A DNA stretch of 64,000 bases from JABDMD01 sp965203475 (GTDB lineage: Bacteria > Pseudomonadota > Gammaproteobacteria > UBA4575). The notes under the pieces were generated by a model, which saw only the letters and a program-made list of their open reading frames with translations, was not told where the DNA came from and made no database searches. The position numbers were made by a program, and so were the translations under genes. The DNA is taken from the NCBI GenBank assembly GCA_965203475.1, contig OZ241890.1:1488001-1552000 (forward strand), in the 5' to 3' direction. Below, one piece after another: positions 9,282-18,704 of this stretch (its first letter is position 1; the number at the start of each line of letters is the position of its first letter).

Positions 9282-10379
9282 TTATTTTATAATGTTGGCA
9301 TTTGGATAAAATGCTAACCATGCAAACGCAAAGTGTACATTTTTGTCAATTTGTTTAAGCGATATGCCTTGAAAGGAACCGCTAGTTGACGTTCCAAATA
9401 TATTCCATTCTGAACCTGATTCCACATCTACAATTCGTTGGCCTTCAAATTTAAATTCTAATATTTTCTTGCCGACTTCGCGGCTAAATGCTGCAGCCGT
9501 AAGCATAGATTTAGAATCTCTAAGTTGTTTCTGATCCATCGTAGACACCATGCTTGCCTGACTGATTATTAAAATAGGTTGGTCATTAAATTGTGTATTT
9601 ATAAGCGGATTTTCAGTTAAATAAGAAAATGGATAAATCGTGGAAATATGTTCATCACCTAAGGCAAGCACTCTTTCTAATGGGGGAAGCCTGAAATCTA
9701 TTTCACGCTTGAATAAAAATGGAATTCCTCCGAGCTTGTCATAACCTGGGTAGGGCGTTTTCCCATAATTTCTTCTATATCCCGTATTTTGAGATAACAC
9801 CAAACCATGCGAGTAATTTTCTGAAAATTGTTTAAACGAAACAATTTGACTAGGAACTGTTTCTAAAAGTGTTCCGGTTAGTTCTCCAATAATGGCATCC
9901 CCGGTAAATTGTTGCCACCAAGATTCTGTTTGTCGATCATACATTATTAAATTACTGTCCCGCACTCTCCCTGTTGTACCAAAAGCTAAGCGCTGGCCTT
10001 GTACATCACTGCCAAACACAATTGCTGTATTACACAATGGGCAGTGTGTTACAAATATTCCTTGTCCATCTAACTCGTCATTTATTATTTCGTGATAAAG
10101 AAGTATGCGTAGTGGATAGGCTTTCACTTGCTCACCTAAGCTAACAACCACTACAGGTTCACGCTCATCTAAAAATTCTGCCGCTTGTTGTATAGAAATA
10201 AACGTAGGATTATCTATAGATTTAATACCATCACGAGGTGGGCCACCCGAATAAATTTCTTCCAATGGAACACTGTGTTTTGAAAAATCTGTTAGTGGAA
10301 ACTCTTTAGCAGAAAGAACTTCTTCCGCCTGCAAATGAGTATTTAACAAGCAAAGTAATAATAAACTGAAAAGTCTCAT
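9282..10379 (-). CDS. DUF3179 domain exported protein
   Basis: 365 residues with a clear signal peptide (MRLFSLLLLCLLNTHLQA, then EE), so probably periplasmic. The body carries the DUF3179 signatures: 'AYPLRILLYHEIIND', 'VTHCPLCNTAIVF' and 'FGTTGRVRDSNLIMYDRQT', followed by 'SWWQQFTGDAI'. The conserved 'CPLCN' cysteines and HE/H residues suggest a metal or redox centre, but the family has no assigned function that I know of. It lies between argF (convergent) and egtD (same strand, 48 bp upstream). Confidence 0.85.
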   Translation of the reverse strand: MRLFSLLLLCLLNTHLQAEEVLSAKEFPLTDFSKHSVPLEEIYSGGPPRDGIKSIDNPTFISIQQAAEFLDEREPVVVVSLGEQVKAYPLRILLYHEIINDELDGQGIFVTHCPLCNTAIVFGSDVQGQRLAFGTTGRVRDSNLIMYDRQTESWWQQFTGDAIIGELTGTLLETVPSQIVSFKQFSENYSHGLVLSQNTGYRRNYGKTPYPGYDKLGGIPFLFKREIDFRLPPLERVLALGDEHISTIYPFSYLTENPLINTQFNDQPILIISQASMVSTMDQKQLRDSKSMLTAAAFSREVGKKILEFKFEGQRIVDVESGSEWNIFGTSTSGSFQGISLKQIDKNVHFAFAWLAFYPNANIIK

Positions 10380-10427
10380 GGCATATATTGCTTACTAAAT
10401 TATAGGCTCTTATAGGACCAGAATTTA

Positions 10428-11435
10428 TTACACAGCCTTACTGCGCTTGGTCAATACCAGAGAATAATACTCATTTTCAGGTTCAAAATGCGCCAGTTCC
10501 TGTAAGCCACTACAGTTCAATAAATGCTGTATAGACTTCCTAGTATATTTCCGACTAATTTCTGTAAGTATTTTTTCATCTTTATTTAAGGTAATTGACT
10601 TATTTAGCGCAGGAAAATCTATTTGTTGCTCTTGCTTAGACTGCAAATACATCTCAATTTGCTGAAGCTGCTCATTGTATAAAGCTACATGCGAAAAGTT
10701 TTCTAATTTAAAATTACTTTGCAAATGATGATTAAGCACATTCAAAACATTTAAATTAAATTTAGCAGTAATACCCTCTTTATCATTATATGCATGTTCT
10801 AAAACAGATTTATCTTTAACTCGATCCAGTCCTATTAAAAAATAGTCTTCATTTTGCATTTTATTCGATAATGCAGTTAATAATTGAATTGCTTCTTGTT
10901 CATCAAAATTGCCTATCGAGCTACCAATAAATAAAAATAAAGCAGGCGAGCTATAATTTGGAATAGACTGAATTGCAGGAAGATATTCTCCAGCAATAGA
11001 TTGAACTTGTAGTTGCTTAAACTTTTGCAATAAACGCTCTGCAGCCTCGATTAAAACTTCTTTACAAACATCAATTGATATAAATGTGCTTTCAGAAGTT
11101 TGGCTAATAATTTCATTAAGCAAAATTTCTGTTTTAATTGACGCTCCTGCGCCCAATTCAATACAAGTTTGCGGATTAGTGGTAGAGATAATTTCTTGCG
11201 TATGCTTTTCTAACAATTCATATTCTGTACGTGTTGGATAATATTCTTTGGTTTCACAAATTTGTTTAAATAATTGTGAGCCATATTCATCATAAAAATA
11301 CTTGGGGGGTAAACTTCTTGGTGGTTCTAATAAACCTTGGCGTACATCTTCCTCAATCGAAGTTAGTAATTCTTGGCTGGAGACTTCCGTTAATTGAAAG
11401 CGGTCTTTCGATACATGCAAATTCATAGATATCAC
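10428..11435 (-). CDS. egtD: EgtD-like L-histidine N-alpha-methyltransferase
   Basis: 335 residues of the EgtD/DUF2260 SAM-dependent methyltransferase family, which trimethylates histidine to hercynine, the first step of ergothioneine synthesis. The family-typical 'PRSLPPKYFYDEYGSQLFKQI' segment is followed by 'CETKEYYPTRTEYELL'. The SAM site 'CIELGAGASIKTEILL' and 'FIGSSIGNF' are also present. No EgtB-type sulfoxide synthase is adjacent, so the product might be hercynine only, or egtB is elsewhere. An ATG three codons in (11426) is an alternative start. It is divergent from the AGCS symporter gene, with 86 bp between them. Confidence 0.82.
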   Translation of the reverse strand: MISMNLHVSKDRFQLTEVSSQELLTSIEEDVRQGLLEPPRSLPPKYFYDEYGSQLFKQICETKEYYPTRTEYELLEKHTQEIISTTNPQTCIELGAGASIKTEILLNEIISQTSESTFISIDVCKEVLIEAAERLLQKFKQLQVQSIAGEYLPAIQSIPNYSSPALFLFIGSSIGNFDEQEAIQLLTALSNKMQNEDYFLIGLDRVKDKSVLEHAYNDKEGITAKFNLNVLNVLNHHLQSNFKLENFSHVALYNEQLQQIEMYLQSKQEQQIDFPALNKSITLNKDEKILTEISRKYTRKSIQHLLNCSGLQELAHFEPENEYYSLVLTKRSKAV

Positions 11436-11521
11436 TTTAAAATCAGAGTAGCATTGCTCTGCTTCACTGTCTAACCAACAAACTTTATACTTTTACGTAA
11501 GCTTAACTATTTACAGCAACA

Positions 11522-12856
11522 ATGGAATTAGTTTCATCCATTCTAACGTCACTCAGTAATTTTATTTGGGGCCCTGTTATGTTGGCCCTTTTATTAGGTG
11601 TCGGTGTTTACTTAAGTCTAGGACTTAAATTTATGCCATGGCGCAAACTTGGTCATGGCTTTGCATTACTTTTATCTGGTAAAGTCGATAAAGAACATGG
11701 AGAAATTTCGCCCTTTCAGGCGTTAATGACCGCACTCTCAGCAACAATTGGCACCGGCAATATAGCCGGTGTTGCTACCGCAATTTTTTTGGGCGGACCC
11801 GGCGCCATTTTCTGGATGTGGATTACTGCATTATTTGGTATGGCCACGAAATATGGTGAAGCTGTATTAGCCGTTAAATACCGAGAAGTAGATTCACGCG
11901 GCAAACGAGTTGGCGGACCGATGTATTACATCAAAAATGGCTTGGGGGATAACTGGAAATGGTTAGGTTTCTTATTTGCATTATTTGGCACTGTTGCAGC
12001 TTTCGGCATTGGCAATATGGTGCAATCCAATTCAGTTGCTGACGCACTTAATTCTAACTTTAATATCGCCCCTTTAATTACAGGAATTGTTTTATCCATT
12101 CTTGTAGGTTTAGTCATTATTGGTGGCATTACTCGAATTGGAGATGTAGCGGGCAAGCTAGTCCCTCTTATGGCCATAGCCTACATTGCAGGTTCCTTAA
12201 TCATTATTCTGGCTAATATTGGCAGTGTAGGGGAAGCATTTGCATTAATCTTTAATAGTGCATTTAGCGGCATAGCTGCAACCGGAGGTTTTGCAGGGGC
12301 TGCCGTTTGGGCTGCCATTCGTTTTGGTGTTGCACGTGGTGTTTTTTCAAATGAAGCCGGATTAGGTAGTGCACCGATTGCACATGCTGCCGCACAAACT
12401 GATAACCCGGTTCGACAAGGCATGATCGGCATGTTGGGTACATTCATCGATACCATTATTATCTGCACCATGACGGCATTGGTAATCATTTTAACTGGCG
12501 CATGGACCAGCGGTGAAACGGGCGCTTCTTTATCAACATTGGCTTATGGCGAAGGTATAAATTTTGGTAACTACATTGTTACCTTTGGTTTGGTTGTGTT
12601 TGCCTTTACAACGTTACTTGGATGGAGCTACTACGGAGAACGTTGTGCTGAATTTATTTTTGGTACCGGAATTATTATTCCGTACAGAATTGTTTGGGTC
12701 GTTGCTGTATTAACCGGTGCAATAATTAAGCTAGATTTTGTTTGGCTACTCGCTGATGTGATGAATGGGTTTATGGCGATACCTAATTTAATCGCACTTG
12801 CATTACTAAGTCCTGTGATATTTAAGGTTACAAAAGAATATTTAAACAAACAGTAA
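11522..12856 (+). CDS. AGCS-family alanine/glycine:sodium symporter
   Basis: 444 residues, about eleven hydrophobic segments. The family signatures 'SATIGTGNIAGVATAIFLGGPGA' (near residue 75) and 'ATKYGEAVLAVKYRE' are present, as are 'GVARGVFSNEAGLGSAPIAHAAA' (around residue 275) and 'LLGWSYYGERC'. Members import alanine, glycine or related amino acids with sodium across the inner membrane; the exact substrate cannot be read from sequence. nadC follows 19 bp downstream on the same strand and may be co-transcribed. Confidence 0.92.
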   Translation: MELVSSILTSLSNFIWGPVMLALLLGVGVYLSLGLKFMPWRKLGHGFALLLSGKVDKEHGEISPFQALMTALSATIGTGNIAGVATAIFLGGPGAIFWMWITALFGMATKYGEAVLAVKYREVDSRGKRVGGPMYYIKNGLGDNWKWLGFLFALFGTVAAFGIGNMVQSNSVADALNSNFNIAPLITGIVLSILVGLVIIGGITRIGDVAGKLVPLMAIAYIAGSLIIILANIGSVGEAFALIFNSAFSGIAATGGFAGAAVWAAIRFGVARGVFSNEAGLGSAPIAHAAAQTDNPVRQGMIGMLGTFIDTIIICTMTALVIILTGAWTSGETGASLSTLAYGEGINFGNYIVTFGLVVFAFTTLLGWSYYGERCAEFIFGTGIIIPYRIVWVVAVLTGAIIKLDFVWLLADVMNGFMAIPNLIALALLSPVIFKVTKEYLNKQ

Positions 12857-12875
12857 ACGCTCGTTTCTTTTTAGT

Positions 12876-13724
12876 ATGAAGCTACCCACACATAGCAAGG
12901 ATGCACTTTTGACTATTCAGCAGTCAGTAACTCAGGCGTTGGTAGAAGATATTGGCGATGGTGATGTAACCGCAAATTCATTTCGTCAAAACAAACACAT
13001 TCAGGCCTCTGTACTATGCCGCGAACCCGCCGTCCTTTGCGGACAAAGTTGGTTTGAGCAGGTATTTGAACAACTTAATTCCAATATTCAAATTACCTGG
13101 GATCTTGAAGATGGGGATTCAATTGAAAAAGATTCAACGGTATGCAGCTTAGCGGGCGATGCACAAGCGATATTAAGCGGTGAGCGAACAGCATTGAATT
13201 TTCTGCAAACACTGTCTGCCACTGCCACATTAACCAAGCAATTCGTGGATCGAATTGTAGGCACAGATGCCATTTTGTTAGACACCCGCAAAACCATACC
13301 AGGATTGCGTTATGCGCAAAAATATGCGGTGTTATGCGGTGGTGGTAACAATCATCGCATGGGTTTATATGATGCAATTCTTATAAAAGAAAATCACATT
13401 ACTACTTCCGGTTCGATTAAGGATGCCGTGACCCATGCCAAACAAAAATATCCACAACTAAAACTTGAAGTAGAAGTCGAAAATCAAACACAACTCGAAG
13501 AAGCAATTGAAACAGAAGCCAGTGTAATTCTACTAGATAATTTTTCTTTGTCTGAATTAGAAAAAGCGGTTCAACTAAATCACAAAAAAAAGAAACTAGA
13601 GGCTTCTGGTAACATCAATATAAATAATATACGAGAAGTTGCCAAAAGTGGCATCGATTTTATTTCGATTGGCGCTATTACCAAAAATATTTACGCCATC
13701 GACTTTTCAATGCGGTTTGAATAA
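12876..13724 (+). CDS. nadC: Nicotinate-nucleotide pyrophosphorylase (quinolinate phosphoribosyltransferase)
   Basis: 282 residues; converts quinolinate and PRPP to nicotinate mononucleotide in de novo NAD synthesis. Key motifs are 'EDIGDGDVTA', 'LSGERTALNFLQ', 'DTRKTIPGLRYAQKYAV', 'GGGNNHRMGLYDAILIKENH', 'EVEVENQTQ' and 'ASGNININNIREVAKSGIDFIS'. It is cytoplasmic and usually a dimer or hexamer. It ends 3 bp before the stop of mazG on the other strand, a tight convergent pair. The nadA and nadB genes are not in the window. Confidence 0.96.
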   Translation: MKLPTHSKDALLTIQQSVTQALVEDIGDGDVTANSFRQNKHIQASVLCREPAVLCGQSWFEQVFEQLNSNIQITWDLEDGDSIEKDSTVCSLAGDAQAILSGERTALNFLQTLSATATLTKQFVDRIVGTDAILLDTRKTIPGLRYAQKYAVLCGGGNNHRMGLYDAILIKENHITTSGSIKDAVTHAKQKYPQLKLEVEVENQTQLEEAIETEASVILLDNFSLSELEKAVQLNHKKKKLEASGNININNIREVAKSGIDFISIGAITKNIYAIDFSMRFE

Positions 13725-13727
13725 TTT

Positions 13728-14504
13728 TCACACTAACGCTTGTTTAGCTTTTTCCCAATAGCGATCAAGTTCATTTAGCGTGCAGTCTTGTAACATTTTT
13801 CCTTGTTTAATCAATTCCGATTCTATGTATTGAAATCTTTTAGTAAATTTTTCATTACATTTTCGTAGAGCATTTTCAGGATTAATCCCAAGATGTCGGC
13901 AAAGATTGACCAAAGAAAATAATAAATCACCCAGCTCTTCTTCAATATTCGTATTTGAAGTTTCATCTCCATGTACTGTTTGTTTTAATTCAGTTAATTC
14001 TTCCTCTACTTTTTCTAAAACTTCTGCTGAAGTGTTCCAATCAAATCCAACATTCGCCACTCGCTTTTGAATTTTTTTCGCGCGCAGTAATTGCGGCAAG
14101 GCTTTTGGTACATCGTGCAATAAACTAGTACCTTTATATTTTTTAACACGTTCTTGTTCTTTAATTTGTTCCCAATTTGAAGTAGTACCTTCTTCCCCAT
14201 TTTCAAATACATGAGGATGACGTCTTACAAGTTTTTCACAGATGACTTTTGCTACATCATCAAAATCAAATAGATCCAGCTCATTGGCCATTTGTGCGTA
14301 GTACACAATTTGTAACAACAAATCACCGAGTTCCTCTTTGAGTTGCACAAAATCTTGTTGATCAATAGCCTCGATAACTTCGTATACTTCCTCAATGGTG
14401 TGTGGTGCAATCGATTCAAATGTTTGTTGAATATCCCAAGGACAACCGCTTTCAGGATCTCGTAGAATTTGCATAATGGTCAGTAAGCGCAATACATTAT
14501 CCAT
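13728..14504 (-). CDS. mazG: MazG nucleoside triphosphate pyrophosphohydrolase
   Basis: 258 residues with two tandem all-alpha MazG domains. The first has 'EEVYEVIEAIDQQD...KEELGDLLLQIVYYAQ' and the second 'VEEELTELKQ...EEELGDLLFSLVNLCRHLGI', each with the ExxE-12-28-ExxD metal-binding pattern. MazG removes non-canonical or excess NTPs in the cytoplasm. The N-terminus 'LRDPESGCPWDIQQTFESI' is the standard family opening. Upstream lies a 276-bp intergenic region shared with the c-di-GMP locus. Confidence 0.95.
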   Translation of the reverse strand: MDNVLRLLTIMQILRDPESGCPWDIQQTFESIAPHTIEEVYEVIEAIDQQDFVQLKEELGDLLLQIVYYAQMANELDLFDFDDVAKVICEKLVRRHPHVFENGEEGTTSNWEQIKEQERVKKYKGTSLLHDVPKALPQLLRAKKIQKRVANVGFDWNTSAEVLEKVEEELTELKQTVHGDETSNTNIEEELGDLLFSLVNLCRHLGINPENALRKCNEKFTKRFQYIESELIKQGKMLQDCTLNELDRYWEKAKQALV

Positions 14505-14644
14505 ACTTGATTCTCAGTTAATTTTTATATAAATCAGATAGTTATCTTGGACTAACAAATTGCACAAAAGTATATTAGTAATCTCTAATGCTTATTGACT
14601 CAGCAATGCTTAAGACCGTAACTACATTCCAAACAAGTAATTAT

Positions 14645-14660
14645 TGAATAGGTATTCAAT
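14645..14660. promoter_or_regulatory. 16-bp perfect palindrome, candidate operator
   Basis: TTGAATA-GG-TATTCAA lies about midway in the 276-bp gap between mazG and the ribbon-helix-helix gene. It is a textbook dimer-binding shape, but the cognate regulator is unknown. Apart from this site and the repeat at 14753-14777, I see nothing else in the gap. Confidence 0.45.
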
Positions 14661-14752
14661 ACTCTTATTGGTAATAGATCCTTATATTTCAGTAGTTTCC
14701 AGTACCTTTTCAAACCACATTTTTTGTATAGTCTTGTGAATTTTGTCATACT

Positions 14753-14777
14753 ATTATCATGATTTATCAATGATAAT
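14753..14777. promoter_or_regulatory. Inverted repeat directly before the ribbon-helix-helix gene
   Basis: ATTATCA (14753-14759) and TGATAAT (14771-14777) form a perfect 7-bp dyad with an 11-bp spacer, ending 3 bp before the ATG at 14781. The position fits autoregulation by the encoded ribbon-helix-helix protein (inference). It also overlaps the expected ribosome-binding region, where no strong Shine-Dalgarno sequence is visible. Confidence 0.5.
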
Positions 14778-14780
14778 TAA

Positions 14781-14966
14781 ATGACAACATCATTAAACAA
14801 AAAGCCCCAAGATTCAGCATTACTACAAGTACGAATCTCTCGTGACCTGAGAGATGAATTTATGCGACAGGTGAAGTCTGAGGATGATAGTGCCTCGCGA
14901 TTAGTACGCCAATGGATTCGCCAATACGTAAAAGCTAATTCACAGGGGAATTTGTTTAAGTCGTGA
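14781..14966 (+). CDS. Small ribbon-helix-helix (CopG/MetJ-Arc type) protein
   Basis: 61 residues. The core 'LLQVRISRDLRDEFMRQVKSED' followed by 'SASRLVRQWIRQYV' has the beta-strand, helix, helix pattern of ribbon-helix-helix DNA-binding proteins, with alternating residues on the strand that would contact DNA. Its stop codon overlaps the GTG start of the GGDEF-EAL gene (GTGA at 14963-14966), implying translational coupling. The dyad just upstream is a plausible autoregulatory site. It is not next to a toxin gene, so an antitoxin role is unlikely. Which genes it controls cannot be read, but the c-di-GMP operon itself is the obvious candidate. Confidence 0.75.
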   Translation: MTTSLNKKPQDSALLQVRISRDLRDEFMRQVKSEDDSASRLVRQWIRQYVKANSQGNLFKS

Positions 14967-17545
14967 CACTCACCGTAAATCAACAAAAAACAGGTAGCAA
15001 ATCGCCCACTGATAATGATTCCAATGGTTCGGGATCTATTTCTGAAATGACCGTAAAAGTCTCTTTAGTAAATGTTGGCAAAGATTTGTGGAATTATTTG
15101 TGTCGACATACACCGCCTCCACTAGCGATAACAAATTTAGCTAATGAAAAACAACTAACGGATTTACTACAGTTAGGAAATTTAGATAGCAAGGTTGTTG
15201 TTCTTGGCCATCATATGAAAGAACCTGTTCGAGTTGCCGGTTGGATTCATGATCATAATCCATCAATCAAAATTTTTATTCTACGCAAACCAACAGATAT
15301 TGATGCATTAGATGAGTACATTAAAACAGCTCCATCAATCGCAAATGAAATCGATATCTGGTCCACAGCAAATATAAAAGCACTGCCTATTGCGCTAAAA
15401 AACGCAGTTATTCAATCTGAAGAAGAATTGAATAGCATTGTAGAATTTGAACCCCCTTCTATTGATGTAACTTTACAATCAGCACCTGACACTGTAATTA
15501 AAAATAAAATTCAAACTGTTTTAGAAGTTGCAAAGGTAGGCTTACTTAGCATTGATGAAGAAGACACCATTTTAGAACTTAATTCCACAGCTGCAGAAAT
15601 GCTGGAATTAGATGAACTAGATTCTCTTGGAACCCCTCTATCGCTCGTTTTTGATCAAGCAGAAGTGATTAAAATTCATCACATAATTAATACATGCGAT
15701 GAGATAGACGATGCATTCCCAAATCAAATTAAATTTGAAAGCTTACAAGAAGATGTTAAATATTTTCGCATGTCAGCTTTTAATGAAGAACGTGATGGAA
15801 ATATTGTTGCAAATCTAATAATACAAGATATTACAGAAAGCACACTTTCTGAAAATAAATTAGCACAAGAAAAACAAAGAAACAGAATCACTTTAAAACT
15901 TCTAAAAGATGGTGTAATCACTACTGATTCTCAATGTAAAATTGAGTCTATGAATCCTGTAGCCGAAGGGCTAACAGGCTGGCCAAGCTATGAAGCAAAA
16001 TCAAATCATCTGGATAATGTTTTCAAATTAATTGACAGTAATACAAGAGAAAGAATTACTGATTTAGGATGGAATTGTTTGGAATCAGGCAAAGCCATTG
16101 AAACTAAAAAAAATCTGATTCTATTAGACCGATTTAATAATGAACATGCAATTGAACTCTCAATTACACCAAGCAGCTCACTGAATATTGAAACCGGTGG
16201 ACTGGTAATTATTTTCAAAGACGCATCCGAAACCAAACGTCTTACTCAGGAAATTACGCATCAAGCATCGCATGATGCATTAACGGGATTACTTAATCGT
16301 CAAGAGTTTGAATATCGTTTAGAAAATGCAATTGCAAGTGCGGCTACGCATGATGTGCAACATACATTGTGCTACTTGGATTTAAATCAGTTCAAAATCA
16401 TAAATGCACAAGCAGGCCATACCGCAGGCGACATAATTCTCAAGCAAGCTGCGGAATTAATGACTTCTCATATGCGAAGTATTGATATTTTCGCCAGACT
16501 GGGTGGCGACGAATTTGCTTTACTACTGGTCAACACTTCAATTGATCATGCCAAAGTTATAGCAACTGAATTAATCGATGCAATTAGAACTGCCACTTTT
16601 AAATGGAATGATCAACATTTTGAGATTGGTCTAAGTATTGGATTAATTGCAATTGATAAAAACTCTAATGATCCTGCACAAATGTTAACGCGTGCAGAGC
16701 TTGCTTGTTTTACAGCAAAAGACCATGGGCGAAATAAATTACATATTTACCGAAAAGAAGATGACGAGCTAACAAGGCGTCATACTGAGATGATGCGTGC
16801 AGCTGGTGTAACTGGGGCTTTACAAGAAGATCGTTTTAAAATTTATTGTCAGCCGATCGTTGCTTTATCACCTAAAACTAAAGAATCCACTCACTATGAA
16901 CTTTTAATTCGTTTAACCGACCCTAAGGGCGATTTGATTATGCCTGCTAGTTTCATCCCAGCTGCAGAACGTTATGGTCTCATGTCTAGCTTGGACCGAT
17001 GGATGATTAAAACTTCTTTCCATAGTTATAACGATATTTTTGGAAAAGATTCTGGTGTACAAATCGCAATTAATCTCTCGGGAAACTCGCTAAACGACGA
17101 CACATTGCTCGACTTTATTAAATCAGAAATCAATAACACACAAATAGATCCTGCTTCGGTTTGCTTTGAAATTACAGAAACCGCTGCAATTAGTAATTTG
17201 GATCAAGTGAGTCAATTAATTCTGGAACTAAAAAGAATTGGATGTAGATTTGCATTAGATGATTTTGGAAGCGGACTTTCTTCTTTTGCTTACTTAAAGA
17301 ATTTACCTGTAGATTATTTAAAAATTGATGGTAGTTTTGTACACGACATGATTGATGACACCATTGACCACGCAATGGTTGAAGCAATCAATCAAGTCGG
17401 CCATATCATGGGCATAGGTACCATTGCAGAATGTGCCGAGAGTGATGAAGTAGTGGAAATGTTACGTCAGCTTGGTGTGGATTATGCTCAAGGATTTGCC
17501 ATGGGCTCCCCGGTACCCATTGAAGGGCTTAAACAAGTTCACTGA
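14963..17545 (+). CDS. Tandem PAS, GGDEF and EAL c-di-GMP signalling protein
   Basis: 860 residues, no signal peptide or membrane segment. Residues about 30-175 resemble a degenerate receiver-like region. Two PAS-like domains follow (about 185-300 and 305-425), then GGDEF (about 430-590) and EAL (about 610-855). The active loop is intact GGDEF (514-518), with an RxxD inhibitory site (RSID) five residues before it. The EAL signature reads ELL (E646) in 'HYELLIRL'. 'INLSGNS', 'FEITETAA', 'DDFGSG' (D766, D767) and 'YLKIDGSFV' keep the phosphodiesterase metal and catalytic residues. Either or both activities are possible. The start is GTG, coupled to the preceding gene. Confidence 0.9.
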   Translation: MTLTVNQQKTGSKSPTDNDSNGSGSISEMTVKVSLVNVGKDLWNYLCRHTPPPLAITNLANEKQLTDLLQLGNLDSKVVVLGHHMKEPVRVAGWIHDHNPSIKIFILRKPTDIDALDEYIKTAPSIANEIDIWSTANIKALPIALKNAVIQSEEELNSIVEFEPPSIDVTLQSAPDTVIKNKIQTVLEVAKVGLLSIDEEDTILELNSTAAEMLELDELDSLGTPLSLVFDQAEVIKIHHIINTCDEIDDAFPNQIKFESLQEDVKYFRMSAFNEERDGNIVANLIIQDITESTLSENKLAQEKQRNRITLKLLKDGVITTDSQCKIESMNPVAEGLTGWPSYEAKSNHLDNVFKLIDSNTRERITDLGWNCLESGKAIETKKNLILLDRFNNEHAIELSITPSSSLNIETGGLVIIFKDASETKRLTQEITHQASHDALTGLLNRQEFEYRLENAIASAATHDVQHTLCYLDLNQFKIINAQAGHTAGDIILKQAAELMTSHMRSIDIFARLGGDEFALLLVNTSIDHAKVIATELIDAIRTATFKWNDQHFEIGLSIGLIAIDKNSNDPAQMLTRAELACFTAKDHGRNKLHIYRKEDDELTRRHTEMMRAAGVTGALQEDRFKIYCQPIVALSPKTKESTHYELLIRLTDPKGDLIMPASFIPAAERYGLMSSLDRWMIKTSFHSYNDIFGKDSGVQIAINLSGNSLNDDTLLDFIKSEINNTQIDPASVCFEITETAAISNLDQVSQLILELKRIGCRFALDDFGSGLSSFAYLKNLPVDYLKIDGSFVHDMIDDTIDHAMVEAINQVGHIMGIGTIAECAESDEVVEMLRQLGVDYAQGFAMGSPVPIEGLKQVH

Positions 17546-17547
17546 TT

Positions 17548-18657
17548 ATGGCCTCTGCACCCTATGTAAAAAAAGAAACCGTAAGTGAATTAGATTCCTT
17601 ACGCAACAAGTTAGAACTTTTAGTACATGATGCCCGCAGAAACGAAAAAACGCTGCGAAAATTCCAAAATCTTGAATTACGTTTGCTCAGTTGCAGCTCA
17701 CTTGCAGAATTGATGCAACTCATTACACATAAAAGCAAATCTACTTTTGGATGGGATGTATTAACGATAACACTGCATGACGAAGATGATGACATCTACC
17801 GTTTGTTACAAGATATTGGCGAAGATTCTAATCGATATCCAGAATTAATTTTCTTTCAAGAAATTCTCTTTCTGAAAAAAATATTTGGGCGATTCAAAAA
17901 ACCAACTTTGGGCGTATTTGATCTAAATAAACATGCCGATCTATTTTTGAATGACCGAAGATTTCCACGCAGTGTAGCCCTATTACCCTTATTTAGAGGA
18001 AATAAACTACTGGGAAGCTTAAATTTAGGTAGCTACCAAACCAGTCGATTTAACAAAACAGATGCCACAGATTTTCTTGAACATTTAGCTGCGGTATTAG
18101 CTACATGCCTGGATACAACCATTGCGCAAGAAAAGTTAAAACAAGCTGGATTGACTGATGCTTTGACCGGAGTCAATAACAGAAGATTTTTTGATCAACG
18201 CTTAACAGAAGAAATTTCACGTGCGCAACGTATGCGAACCTCAGTAAGTTGCCTATTTATTGACATTGATCATTTCAAAGTTATTAACGACAGCTTCGGT
18301 CATGAAACAGGTGACAAAGTTCTAAAAAGTGTTGCCGAAATTATTCGTGCGCAATTACGAAATATTGATGTAGTAGCCCGATATGGCGGTGAAGAATTTG
18401 CGGTAATTTTAGAACAATCGGGACAAGATTGGGCTATTGAGGTAGCTGATCGAATTTTACATAGCGTGAGTTCTACAATGTTTATTGAGCATGAAGAAGA
18501 GTTCATCATGACGGTTTCAATTGGTGTTTCTACACTGGAATCACCTGATAAAGTTCAAGACTCCCATACTCAGGGTCGGGAATTGTTAAGAAAAGCGGAT
18601 AAAGCCTTATATCAAGCGAAACAAAGCGGACGCAATAAGGTTGTATTCAAATCGTAA
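17548..18657 (+). CDS. GAF-like (DUF484-type) diguanylate cyclase
   Basis: 369 residues: a coiled N-terminus, a GAF-like sensory domain (about 45-200, resembling DUF484) and a C-terminal GGDEF domain (about 205-365). The catalytic loop is GGEEF at 280-284 with an intact RxxD inhibitory site (RNID) five residues upstream, so it should be a product-inhibited, active diguanylate cyclase. 'DALTGVNNRRFFDQRL' and 'FIDIDHFKVINDSFGH' are classical. It starts 2 bp after the stop of the GGDEF-EAL gene, so the two form one operon. It is cytoplasmic. Confidence 0.92.
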   Translation: MASAPYVKKETVSELDSLRNKLELLVHDARRNEKTLRKFQNLELRLLSCSSLAELMQLITHKSKSTFGWDVLTITLHDEDDDIYRLLQDIGEDSNRYPELIFFQEILFLKKIFGRFKKPTLGVFDLNKHADLFLNDRRFPRSVALLPLFRGNKLLGSLNLGSYQTSRFNKTDATDFLEHLAAVLATCLDTTIAQEKLKQAGLTDALTGVNNRRFFDQRLTEEISRAQRMRTSVSCLFIDIDHFKVINDSFGHETGDKVLKSVAEIIRAQLRNIDVVARYGGEEFAVILEQSGQDWAIEVADRILHSVSSTMFIEHEEEFIMTVSIGVSTLESPDKVQDSHTQGRELLRKADKALYQAKQSGRNKVVFKS

Positions 18658-18704
18658 TCTCTAGCCCATAAAATATTTTAGTCATCTCATTTGTTTCTAT
18701 ATAG

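Noticed and set aside
11716..12849. Several antisense frames of 62-102 codons inside the symporter gene
   Set aside because: They are shadows of a strongly conserved AGCS gene and have no ribosome sites or recognisable content.
12631..13377. Antisense frames across the symporter end and nadC
   Set aside because: Shadow frames opposite strongly conserved genes.
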